Assembly: GCF_001411555.2 (NCBI RefSeq)
Contig: NC_049911.1
Span: forward strand, 5,898,209-5,962,208
Source of the DNA: Juglans regia
Taxonomy: Eukaryota; Streptophyta; Magnoliopsida; Fagales; Juglandaceae
Direction: 5' to 3'
Length of the DNA: 64,000 bases
Shown: piece after piece, positions 46,988 to 56,999 of the stretch
Layout of the letters: every line of letters begins with the position of its first letter
Numbering within the stretch: the first letter of the stretch is position 1
Notes under the pieces: generated by a model
Told to the model about the DNA's origin: nothing
What the model saw: only the letters and a program-made list of their open reading frames with translations
Database searches by the model: none
Position numbers and translations under genes: made by a program

Positions 46988-47210
46988 CTAAAGCTCTTCA
47001 TTCTCCATCCTTTTATTCTCTTTTGCTCAAGATGGGAGTAATTGACATACACTGTCATTTTATTCTCTTATGCCCTCATTGTCACTGCATACACACCATC
47101 TACATAACAGTGGGCGGACATACTTACTAAAGCTCTTCATTCTCCATCTTTTTATTCTCTTTTGCTCAAGATGGGCGTAATTGACATACACTCTCCATCT
47201 TGTGGGGGGA
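46968..47210 (+). repeat. Rearranged duplication at the Copia3 3' end
   Basis: TACTAACTAAAGCTCTTCAT...CAAGATGGGAGTAATTGACA (46,981-47,060) recurs at 47,128-47,190. TTGTGGGGGGATG occurs twice (46,969 and 47,199). So a second polypurine tract and part of the pol tail lie upstream of the genuine one. Confidence 0.8.
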
Positions 47211-47487
47211 TGTTAGAGACCACCCGACAGTCATCACAATATTTTCCTCAAGCCAGCTCAGATCACTACTCAACAATGCACAGCTAGAAGAACAAAGAAG
47301 ATTCTAGAATAAAAAAATTGTAATTCTGTTACGGATTGTCTGTACAAATTAGTTAGAAAAGATTCTTTTGTAGTTACTATAAATAGAAGGCTATGTACAC
47401 TGCAATACGCATGATGAATATACAGAATTCTTTCCCAACTCTCTGCCTTGCTTGCCTTACTACATTCTGATTCTACCATAACTGTTA
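47211..47487 (+). repeat. Copia3 3' LTR
   Basis: Same length as the 5' LTR; starts TGTTAGAGACC after GGGGGGA; followed by CTAAG. Confidence 0.93.
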
Positions 47488-47575
47488 CTAAGAAGTAAGA
47501 ATGGGATTTTGTGGCCGAAGGCCAGCCATATATGGGGAACATGGCTATGTGAAGCTTCTTATGCTGATCAGCCAT
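47488..47575 (-). pseudogene. UGT-C N-terminus
   Basis: From ATG (47,575, minus) it reads MADQHKKLHIAMFP, the UGT91-like start ([15 protein letters not shown] in UGT-B), then shifts frame in the GH-motif region (GTGGCCGAAGGCC). It joins 42,661 once Copia3 and one CTAAG are removed. A long minus frame running from here through the LTR (47,270-47,758) is a chance fusion. Confidence 0.85.
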
Positions 47576-48212
47576 GGCAGCATTCAATATTGTAGTCACG
47601 ATATTCTGAGTTTGTGCGATCTTATATTCTCTCTCTTCTCCTCTAGTCCAAAATTTTTTGACATTAATTGTTTTTCTAATCGTCAACTTTATGTCGGAAG
47701 ACAGAAAGCACGCGCGTGTATACATCACCAGAAATTGATGATCATGATCTTCTACCACACGACATGATTCGATTAATTAAACGAATTATGAGACTCGATC
47801 TCCCGACAATGATAGGATCGAGCAGTACTTATTAGCTTTTTAGTTTGGACAATTAATTAATGTTTCAAACATTCAATTAAAATCTTACAAAGAAAATTAG
47901 GATACTCCCCATTATAAAGAACCTCAAAACTTTCACTTGCACGAGTAGAAAACATTATGGGATATTGTCTTCGAATATTGTTTTTTTTTGAAACAAATCA
48001 ATGTTTCAATGAACAATATTCTTGAACAATCAATGAACAATCAATCATTTACAGTACAGTACGTAAATCAACAATATTCTTCGATCAATTGTAAAATAAT
48101 AATAATAATAATAATTTTCTTACAAATGAGAATAAAGTAAAATAATATTATTTTTAATTGTTTCATAAAACAACATGGATATAATTGTTATATATTGGAA
48201 TGATCTTACTCT
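47576..48212. other. UGT-C upstream DNA, no gene seen
   Basis: AT-rich, with CAATGAACAATCAATC-type short repeats (about 48,000-48,050) and an (AAT)n run at 48,096-48,115. The conserved TTTAAATACAGTCC promoter box of the other UGT copies was not found here. Confidence 0.5.
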
Positions 48213-50372
48213 ATTACTCAAGATGATGAATTGGTTAGCCAATATTATAATAAAATCAACAGTTTCTGGGATGAATTGGAAATATATGAATCCATGCCTT
48301 CTTGTAAGTGTGGAGCAATGACGACCCTGATGGATCACACTCACCGAAGTAAGGTTATGCAGTTCCTCATGGGACTGCATGAATCATTTGACGCCGTTAG
48401 AGCACAGATCTTACTCTATGACCCTCTCCTAACGTTAAATTGAGTTTTATCTCTTATACAACAAGAGGAAAGGCGTAGATAACTTAATTCCCTTCCAGCA
48501 CCGATTGCAATGGCAGTAAAAGGACCTGATCAAAGCAATCAATCCTCATCGCGTAACGATTGATTGTTTTGCACTCACTGCAACATACAGGGGCACTCAT
48601 TGGAACAATGCTTCAAAGCAAATCCTAATCTCCCTGTGTGTTCCGATTGTTGCATACCAGGACATACCAGAGACAAGTGATACAAGCTAAATGGATTTCC
48701 TCCAGGTCACAGAAATAATTCCAAATTTAAATCATATGCTAATCAGTCTTCACTTGAATAGGAACAAATCGACAATGGCTCACCTATTACTCAAGAACAG
48801 TACGCCCGCCTCCTTGCCTTACTCCAAACTCCTCAAATTCCTACCATTACATCTGCTGTAAATTATGCTTGTTCAAATTCATCAGCCTTTGCAATTTTTC
48901 CTGTTTCTGGTACTCTTTGTTACAATTCTACAAACACATCACACACCATCACAAAATCCACTCACTCGTGGATAATAGACACTAGAGCTACAGATCACAT
49001 GATCTGCAACCCTAATCTTTTCACCCATAATGTAACCCTCATCTCACACACGATCAAACTTCCAAATGGCACCACAACAACCGCCACACACGTTGGTGAT
49101 ATACATCTTTCTGACCAACTCATTCTCAAACATGTGCTTTGTGTACCTGCTTTCTCATTCAATTTACTCTCTGCCAAATCTTTGTCCACTCATTCAAATT
49201 GTTGTCTCATTTTTTCTTCTAACTCTTGTCATATTTAGGACCTTTCATCTTGGAAGACGACTGGCATGTGGACAGTGCATAATGGACTCAATCACCTCCA
49301 CAATACCAGAGCAGATCCCACGACTTTACAATCTTTTTTTTCTACTTTCTGTTCCAGCTATGTTAACACTTCACATGTTTCAAAATTTGATGAATTCAGA
49401 CTATGACATTACAGACTTGGACATTGTTCCATGACACAACAAGTATTGAATGATATTCACAAGTCAAGTTCAAAGTCCACTCGCAAAGCAGTACAAACTC
49501 TCATTTCCTCAATCAAATACCACAACTTCCAAACCATTCGACTTAATTTCTGTTGACATTTAGGGCCCTAATCCGATCCAAGCTCACAATGATGTCAAAT
49601 ACTTCCTTACAATTGTGGACCAATTCACTATATGCCCCTGGATATATTTACTCCGAAATAAATCTGAAGCTCACACATCCATTCAAAATTTCTTTACCCT
49701 TGTTGCTACTCAATTCAACACACAAATGAAAACAATCAGATCTGATAATGGTGTCGAGTTTAATATGCCCTCATTCTATGATTCCAAAGAAACATTGCAT
49801 CAACTTACTTGTGTCACCACTCCCCAACAAAATGCCTTCGCTGAGCGTAAACATCGGCACATATTAAACATTGCCAAAGCATTGAAATTTCAATCAAGCC
49901 TACCTATAAAATACTGGATGGAATTCATCAACACTGCCGTCTACTTAATCAACCAAACCCCATCTCCAAACCATCAAGGCAAGTCTCCATTTGAAATGCT
50001 CTATATCAAAAAACCATTATATTCCCACCTCAAAACATTCGGATGGCTCTGTTTTGCCTCCACATTAATCTATGGCTGTTCCAAATTTGATGCTCGTGCC
50101 CAAAAGTGCTTGTTTATCAGCTATCCTTATGGAGTTAAGATATACAAACTCCTAGACACCACCACAAACCAAATATTCCTTTCCCTTGACGTTATATTTC
50201 ATGAAAATATTTTCCCTCTCAAACAAGCCAACATCGAACCCCAAGACTTGCATATCTCCCCTCCGCTTAACTCACCCATGCCACTTATTGACACCTCCTA
50301 TCAAACACCTCATGTGCACCTCGATTCTACACCTCTCATCGAACCCCAAGATTTCCATACCTCATGTGCACC
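48213..50372 (+). pseudogene. Copia5: internal fragment of a Copia4-type element, no LTRs
   Basis: Starts abruptly in gag (LVSQYYNKINSFWDELEIYESMPS at about 48,231) where it becomes alignable with Copia4 at 57,418, and ends after the integrase domain in the linker. Knuckles: CTHCNIQGHSLEQC intact; the second reads CSDCCIPGHTRDK then a stop for C. Protease site IIDTRATDHMIC: D-T-G is D-T-R. Integrase core: D region degraded to a stop (CCATTTAGGGCCC near 49,560), RSDNGVEF kept, AERKHRH kept. RT and RNase H are absent. At about 50,372 it passes straight into the duplicated UGT flank. No TSD or LTR, so it arose by deletion or rearrangement. Confidence 0.85.
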
Positions 50373-50401
50373 TTGATTACTCAAATGTAGACCTGTCTGT
50401 G

Positions 50402-50435
<34 letters not shown>

Positions 50436-51175
50436 TAGAAAAAAAAGAAGAAAAAAATAGAGATCAAAGATTTCTTAAGCTCCATGATCTCTGACGATCC
50501 ATAGTTGATTGGATGACTCATGCTAATTAATTTGCTCTCATGATGATGGTTGTGCTTATGGCATACGCACATCAATGGCATACGAAATTATAATGATCTT
50601 TGTAGTGCAGAAAATCGAGGCCAGAGACAGTACTGTTTGCGAAGAGTGTTTATACAGACTCTCAACATTCATATTTTTCCTCATCTGTTACCTCGTACGA
50701 GGAAGAAGGAGAAGATACGTACAGCTCGTCCAGTCCTAAGAGTCGAATCAGGCCTCCTTGACTGATCTTGAAACTTTTTCCCTTTTGTTTGCCTATCTTC
50801 TCGTGCCTCAATGCCAGTTCTCTTTTTCTACAGCATACTTATGATTTTCTTTTGTTCTCTAGTTTACAAAGTAAATTAATATCGTACATGCTATTAATTT
50901 ATCTTTCCGTTTTTCAACCCATTTTACATTGTTTTTTTTTTCCATAAAGGAAGTCTATTTATTACCGGAGAAACACGTACAAATTGTAACGGTAACGGGC
51001 ACTGCCTTATGTCCTTCTTTATTTTAAACTTAAAACGAACAGAAGAAGCATCTTCAACACAGAATTCCAGAAAAACAAACAGACAAAAAAAGAAAGAGGG
51101 GGGGTTTGTTGGTGAAGTTCATGCAAACTTATTTAACTGAAACTTAAGAGGAAACTTTTACTGTACTTTGCCCAC
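50373..51175. repeat. UGT downstream flank, duplication copy 3
   Basis: GATTACTCAAATGTAGACC, CTGTCTGTGATCATAT, a (TA)n run (50,405-50,431), CATGCTAATTAATTTGC and CACATCAATGGCATACG match 25,680-26,330. It lies 3' of UGT-B and probably includes its 3' UTR. No gene. Confidence 0.8.
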
Positions 51176-51178
51176 TTT

Positions 51179-52675
51179 CTAACCCTTGGTAGCGAACATC
51201 ACGTGCCTGTGGTTCACAAGAAATTCAACGAATTTGTCAACATATCGGTACTGGAGTTGCTTGTCTCCAAAGTTGGTCATCATCTCCTTAGCTTTATCCC
51301 TATAAATCTGTCCCTCTGCATCCTTCATCACCAACCTTAGTGTCTTGGCCACAGACTCCCTGCTAAATGACCCGTCCTGCTCATTTCTAGGTACCTCCAC
51401 TCCTGTCTGCATCTCCTCCAAAAGCTTGCCATTCAGTACTTGGTCCCCAAACATGGGCAACATAATAAGAGGACGTCCAAACTGGAATGCCTCTGTCACA
51501 GAACTCCAACCGCAATGTGTAAAGTAACCCCCAACTGACTCGTGACCTAATATCTTAACCTAAGGCGCCCAACCCCGCCAAACAATCCCACGACCTTTGA
51601 TTCGCTCCTCAAATCCTTCAGGTATATGATCATCCGAGTCTTCTCCACCTTCCGGGAGGTTTTGCTTTCTTAGAACAAGAAAGAAGGGCAAACCCGATTG
51701 CTCTAGCCCTAGAGCCAACTCTTTGAAGTCTTCTTGACTTGGTTTGGTCTCACTTCCAAATGCTACGTAAACCACTGACCCTTTCTCTTGCTTGTCTAAC
51801 CACTTGACAATGGTTCCCCAAGTGTTATCGTTGTGATCGTCATGTACAACTTGATCTTCCGCCGACGGTGGCAATAAGCCGACCGGAATAACAGGACAAT
51901 TAAAAAGCTTTCCGATAAGTTTCAACCACTCACCTTCGACCTCCATGCAAGCTTTAACAGCCATGACTTCGGTTCCTAACGCCATTTTACTGAAACGAAA
52001 CCAGTCGGAAATACCAGAAGCATTTTCTTCATAGAAGCCATGAATTACTTCCTTTGCCACAAAGAGCGGAAACGCTACTTTTGTTGGAAAGGTAATCCAT
52101 TTGGGAGGTACGGTTAAACGCTCAAGCTCCATCCTCGTGCCCTTTGGATATATAGCATCTTCCATCACACTCGACTCTACTGGTGGTCCAAAGAAACCTA
52201 GACACGATGCACTGAAAACACTGAAGAACGCCCGTGAGATGCATAACTTAATAGCAATTGGTGGTAACCAATGGGGGGCAAAGTCATATACAATCCAATC
52301 GGGAGTGGAGGTTTCCAAAAAACGAGACAAAGGTTCCTGGAGACTGTCGAAAGCGATCTTAAGGTATGGAACTATGTGGCGCGGTACATCCATGGTGGCC
52401 TCTGCATTTTCTGGGAGGTTCTCCACGTGGGGCAAGGGCAACTTCACAAAAGTTATGAAAGCTGCTAGATCTAGTGGGATCTTTGGGAGGCGTTCAATGT
52501 TTCTAGGAGTAGAAATGAAAGAAATATGATGACCCTTTCGAGCTATGTGCTTGCTGAGCTCTAAGAACGGGATTATGTGACCGAAGGCCAGCCATGGGAA
52601 CATGGCTATGTGAAGCTTCTTAGGCTGATCATCAACCATGGGGTCCAGTTTGGTGGTATTGATCTCTGAGCTCAT
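51179..52675 (-). pseudogene. UGT-B: near-intact UGT91-like glycosyltransferase with one nonsense codon
   Basis: A UDP-sugar-dependent glycosyltransferase, probably cytosolic (no signal peptide or membrane segment). From the likely start at Met13 (52,639, MVDDQPKK) it would be about 485 residues, close to the usual 450-490. [13 protein letters not shown] holds catalytic His21; VYDFAPHW holds the partner Asp. The PSPG box reads GWAP-stop-VKILGHESVGGYF, THCGWSSVTEAF, ending FGDQ. The only visible lesion is TAG at 51,562-51,560 (minus), where UGT-D has AAG (Lys) and UGT-A CAC (His): one base change from Lys. Downstream, ESVAKTLRLVMKDAEGQIYRD to HRHVMFATKG and its stop stay in frame. The first ATG (52,675) lies only about 20 bp from the TATA-like box, too near to be the start. 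Sugar and acceptor cannot be read from the sequence. Confidence 0.93.
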
Positions 52676-52692
52676 GTTCTTATCTGTCTCTC

Positions 52693-52700
52693 TTTAAATA
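52693..52700 (-). promoter_or_regulatory. TATA-like box of UGT-B
   Basis: TATTTAAA on the minus strand in CTGTATTTAAAG, shared with UGT-A and UGT-D. Confidence 0.55.
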
Positions 52701-53134
52701 CAGTCCGAAGTGTTACGGTTAATGTATTTATATTTTTTTTTAACATTTAATATTTAGATCATTCTTTACAAAAAAATATTAGATAAAAGATTATTTTTTT
52801 TCAATTCCTCTGAGTGAATTATTGCATGTGCGGGAAGCTAAATCCTCGTACCTTAGTAGGTCAGAAAAATAAAAGAGGTAGCAGAGGTAGACGTGATGTA
52901 ATTGTGAGCGACAAAAAATGGTGGGGTATAATGGGCGGAGTACCTTAGGTCAGATTGGATGGAGATAATAACTGCCGTTGAGAGACGTAATATAATTAAA
53001 TGACAGACCCTTTTTTTTTTTTTTTTTAAATGCTAGATTCACGGGATGTTTGGTTACCATAATTTTTTATTTATTTAATAATTAAAGAAGAATTATTTAG
53101 TGATTTTATGATTTTTTTAAATAATATTTAAGGG

Positions 53135-53178
<44 letters not shown>

Positions 53179-53505
53179 TATAAAAAATTTGTTCGTGCCA
53201 GTGAGCCGGCCAGATATCGGTTTGATTTGCCAGATATCTCATCTGGTCTATACGAATGATATAGTTCGGTTAATTTCACATTTTTATTTTACCTCTGAAG
53301 TTTTCAAACTCATATCTTTACTTTTTGACATAAATAATAAAAAGAATTTCACAGAATAAAAAAAAAATTATTTGTGATTAAAATAAAATAATCAATAAAT
53401 CATTATTATAATAATATATTTATTGAATAGAAGTGCATTTTGAGGTTTTATTAGAAAATTCGAAATTAATAAATTATTTAAAACAAATCTACAACATAAT
53501 TCATA
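52701..53505. other. UGT-B upstream DNA, no gene seen
   Basis: Includes the duplicated upstream flank (52,948-53,110), a T-run at 53,011-53,027 and a (TA)n run at 53,143-53,172. Otherwise AT-rich intergenic DNA. Confidence 0.6.
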
Positions 53506-54096
53506 TAGTTATTCATCGACATCCATATATCACTATTATCTCTAAATTATAGGGAATAATTTAGAGAAAAGCTCAAAAACCCCATCCGGCCATCCTATTC
53601 CCTATTTTAAGATTTTGGTTTAGTGGATAAACAGTGGTTCCCTAAATATAGAGAACTACTATTCATCTCCTAAATCATCTTTTATTAATATTTTATTCTA
53701 ATAAATAAAATACATTCATCTTCTAATCAATTATATTTTCTCTTATACTCATATTTATTATAGTTTTAAATAATTACTAAAATATAAAAATAATAATTTT
53801 AAAAATATTATCAAACCCGTAAAATAATAATTTAAATTTTTGTTTAAAATATTCATTATAGTAATAGTTTAAAACATAAGAAAAAATATTAAGTAGTTAA
53901 ATTTGTAAATGGAAGTGAGAAAAAAAAAGTAATAAAGAAAGAATAGAAAAATATTATTTTAATAGAAATGAGAAAGGATAAGAATTGAGATATAGAAAAT
54001 TTTTAAAAGATGGGTAAAATTTAGAAAAAAATTATAGGAAGTATCATTTTTAACTAAATTATAAGAAATTTTATAGGGAACCCAATGTGAATGCTC
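53506..54096. mobile_element. GAGCATC-type MITE, array copy A
   Basis: First of three head-to-tail copies; left end decayed (ATTCATCGACATCC for GAGCATCCTCATCCGCATCC), right end GTGAATGCTC. Contains the core hairpin around GAACTACTATTCATC. Confidence 0.8.
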
Positions 54097-54113
54097 TAAA
54101 TTCACATCCCAAA

Positions 54114-54722
54114 GAGCATCCTCATCCGCATCCCTATATCACTATTGCCTCTAAATTATATGGAATAATTTAGGGAAAAGCTCAAAAACCTCATCTCATC
54201 CTATTCCCTATTTTAAGATTTTGGTTTAGGGGATGAACACTGGTCCCTAAATATAGAGAACCACTATTCATCCTCTATATCATCTTTTATTAATATTTTA
54301 TTCTAATAAATAAAATATATTCTTCTTCTAATCAATTATATTTTCTCTTATACTCATAATTATTATAGTTTTAAATAATAATTTTAAAAATAATTTAAAT
54401 AATTACTAAAATATAAAATAATAATTTTAAAAATATTATCAAACTCGTAAAAAAATAATTTAAATTTTTGTTTAAAATATTCATTATAGTAATAGTTTAA
54501 AACATAAAAAAAATATTAAGTAATTAAATTTGTAAATGGAAGTGAGAAAAAAAAGTAATAAAGAAAGAATAGAAAAATAATATTTTAATAGAATTGAGAA
54601 AGGATAAGGATTGAGATATAGAAGATTTTTGAAAGATGGATAAATTTAGAAAAAAAATTATAGGAAGTGGCATTTTTAGCTAAATTATAGGGAATTTTAT
54701 AGGGAACCCAATGTGAATGCTC
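54114..54722. mobile_element. GAGCATC-type MITE, array copy B
   Basis: 609 bp from GAGCATCCTCATCC to GTGAATGCTC, same orientation as A and C, 17 bp after A and 4 bp (TAAA) before C. Confidence 0.85.
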
Positions 54723-54726
54723 TAAA

Positions 54727-55308
54727 GAGCATCCTCATCCGCATCCCTATATCACTATTATCTCTAAATTATAGGGAATAGTATAGGGAAAAGTTCAAAA
54801 ACCCCATCTCATCCTATTCCCTATTTTAGGATTTTGGTTTAGGGGATGAACAGTAGTTCCCTAAATATAGAGAACTACTATTCATCCCCTAAATCATCTT
54901 TTATTAATATTTTATTCTAATAAATAAAATACATTCATCTTCTAATCAATTATATTTTCTCTTATACTCATATTTATTATAGTTTTAAATAATTACTAAA
55001 ATATAAAAATAATAATTTTAAAAATATTATCAAACCCGTAAAATAATAATTTAAATTTTTGTTTAAAATATTTATTATAGTAATAGTTTAAAACATAAGA
55101 AAAAATATTAAGTAGTTAAATTTGTAAATGGAAGTGAGAAAAAAAAGTAATAAAGAAAGAATAAAAAAATATTATTTTAATATAATTGAGAAATGATAAA
55201 GATTGAGATATAGAATATTTTTAAAAGATGGATAAAAATTAGAAAAACATTATAGAAAGTATCATTTTTAATTAAATTATAAGAAATTTTATAAGAAAGT
55301 GAATGCTC
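54727..55308. mobile_element. GAGCATC-type MITE, array copy C
   Basis: GAGCATCCTCATCC to GTGAATGCTC. The core hairpin is best preserved here (GGGGATGAACAGTAGTTCCC facing its inverted copy, about 54,841-54,888). Followed by the duplicated UGT spacer. Confidence 0.85.
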
Positions 55309-55485
55309 GAACTTGTAGAATAGGACGCGACGTTGCGCACGTACGCGTACGTTAATAGATCGAAAACTAAAAAGGTAGCATGTGAAGGATTGAATGAGCT
55401 TAATTACATTATCAGTGGTACGTACGCGCGTGGTCTAGTTATCAATATTGTGTAGCCTGCAGGATGCATGCATGTCATCTCCAAG
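55309..55485. repeat. Spacer segment duplicated at 320-475
   Basis: GAATAGGACGCGACGTTGCG and GAAGGATTGAATGAGCTTAA match the left flank of Copia1; the sequence after the MITE at 55,970 matches the right flank of Copia1. Confidence 0.82.
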
Positions 55486-55488
55486 TAA

Positions 55489-55967
55489 GAGCATCTTTAT
55501 TGGCTTGGTCAAATGAGAAGATTAGTTAAAATTTAGATAATTTGTATCAAAAAGACTCTATATTAGATTGGTCATCTCTAAAATAATTTAAATTTTTACT
55601 ATACTGATTAGTCAAATATAGAGAACCACAATTGGTTCACCAAACATTAAAATAATAATTTCTCACTCTAATTAAGTTTAATCTTAATTTTTTTTATTAG
55701 CATTAAATGATATTTGAAAATATGATTTTTTAAATATTAATTTAATTAAAATATAATTATTATTAATATTAAATTAGTAGAATTATAAAATGTGATATAA
55801 ATAAATTAAATAAAAAAATTATTAATTTAATAATATTTTATTATTATATAGAGAGTGAATGGTTAATTTAATATAGAGATTAAATTTAAATAAAATAGAT
55901 AAATGTAAAAAAGTGTGATATTAATTAAATTTTAGAGATAAATTTAACTAATCTAATGAGAATGTTA
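55489..55967. mobile_element. Second PIF/Harbinger-like MITE with TAA duplication
   Basis: Ends GAGCATCTTTATTGG and CTAATGAGAATGTTA (imperfect inverted repeat), flanked by TAA (55,486-55,488; 55,968-55,970). The matching place by Copia1 (about 25,615) lacks it. Confidence 0.72.
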
Positions 55968-55970
55968 TAA

Positions 55971-56262
55971 GTGGAGAGAAGTAGTAATTCCGGTCATGTA
56001 CGTAATATTGGCATTTCCAAATTAACCAGATTACTCGAATGTATACCGGTCTGTGATCATATTTAAAAAAATAAAATAAAATAAAATAAAAATATATATA
56101 TTAAAAAAATAATAAAAAAAGAGGAAAAAAAGAGACATCAGAGTCTTCTTGAGCTCCATGACGGTTGTGCTTATGGCGTACATCAATGGCATACTAAATT
56201 ATAATGAGCAGAAAATCGAGGCCAGAGACTGTTATAATGAGCAGAAAATTGAGGCCAGATAC
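55971..56262. repeat. UGT downstream flank, copy 4, with a 33-bp tandem duplication
   Basis: GTAGTAATTCCGGTCATGTA through CCGGTCTGTGATCATAT matches 25,633-25,720. At 56,198-56,264 a unit containing ATAATGAGCAGAAAAT and GAGGCCAGA is doubled just before Copia4. Confidence 0.8.
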
Positions 56263-56401
56263 TGTTAAAATTAAAGGATGCAATTAGACAAACGATGCCC
56301 ACGGTTCCACCTAATAAAGATACACGAGGCTATCCCGTCATGCATTATGTGCTGTCAATTATTCTTTGTTCATTTATTATTATTTCATTCTATTTTTGTA
56401 A

Positions 56402-56823
56402 GAAAAAAGCTACTTTACCTCTTAAGATGTACCATTCTACTTGACCGTTAGGTAAAAAAAAATTTAATTTTTTATTTTTAATTAGTGATTAAGGAAGTGA
56501 TTTTAAGTATATTGGTATTATGGGTGATTAACGGTCCGGTCGGACCGAACGGACCGACCGTTTCGGTCCGGACCGGACCGGACCGAGACTTAGACCGGTC
56601 CGGTCCGGTCCATATTTTAGACCGGACCGAGACTTAGACCGTTTCGGTCCATCGCCGGACCGGACCGGCCCGTTTGCAGCCCTAATTGGTATATTTTTTT
56701 ATTTTTTAAAAATATTTAAATATATTAAAAAAATGTAAATAGAAAAATGAAAAAAAAATTAAAAGCAAACTAGTGGTCAAGTAGAGCGGGCTACTCTGAG
56801 CGGCAAAGTAGCCCGACTCTTTT
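56402..56823. mobile_element. MITE with 38-bp terminal inverted repeats in the Copia4 LTR
   Basis: The arm 56,409-56,446 (GCTACTTTACCTCTTAAG...CTACTTGACC) pairs with 56,775-56,812 (GGTCAAGTAGAGCGGGCTAC...AAAGTAGC). The 3' LTR supplies the empty site. It hosts the hAT-type MITE 56,519-56,684. Confidence 0.82.
56519..56684. mobile_element. hAT-type MITE with CGGACCGGACC repeats, copy 3
   Basis: 166 bp starting TATGGGTGATTA and ending GCAGCCCTA, flanked by a perfect 8-bp duplication ATTGGTAT (56,511-56,518; 56,685-56,692). It consists almost entirely of GGACCGG-type repeats, a GC island in AT-rich surroundings. Confidence 0.88.
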
Positions 56824-56999
56824 CGTCATCTATAAATAGCAGCACATAGCTTGTGTAGACACAAAATATTTGAATATAATTCAGTTATTTCAATTTCAGC
56901 TTTATATTGTCTTCATCTTCTTCGTGCTCTGTTCTTCCATTTTCATTCTTCGCACCACTATTAATATGGTATCATGAGCCACGACAGAAACCCCTCCAA

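Larger units (their letters stand above)
42662..47487 (+). mobile_element. Copia3: Ty1-copia element inserted in UGT-C, defective RT
   Basis: LTRs of 277 bp each (42,662-42,938 and 47,211-47,487), flanked by CTAAG (42,657-42,661; 47,488-47,492). UGT-B has the unoccupied site GAGCTCTAAGAACG. A hand alignment of the LTRs shows about 12 differences. The internal region codes gag, protease, integrase and a reverse transcriptase lacking its N-terminal part; the 3' end has a rearranged duplication. Damaged protease and RT make it non-autonomous. Confidence 0.94.
56263..56966 (+). repeat. Copia4 5' LTR with an inserted MITE
   Basis: Starts TGTTAAAATTA, ends CTATTAATA; TGGTATCATGAGCC at 56,967-56,980 is the primer-binding site. 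Relative to the 3' LTR about 420 bp (56,402-56,823) are inserted after TATTTTTGTA. TATAAATAGCAGC follows the insert. Confidence 0.9.

Noticed and set aside
47270..47758. 162-codon minus-strand frame joining UGT N-terminus to other sequence
   Set aside because: It is a chance fusion of the UGT-C start with the antisense Copia3 LTR.
52101..52529. Plus-strand 142-codon frame opposite UGT-B
   Set aside because: Shadow of the UGT gene; similar plus frames appear opposite the UGT-A and UGT-D copies because the coding strand is conserved.
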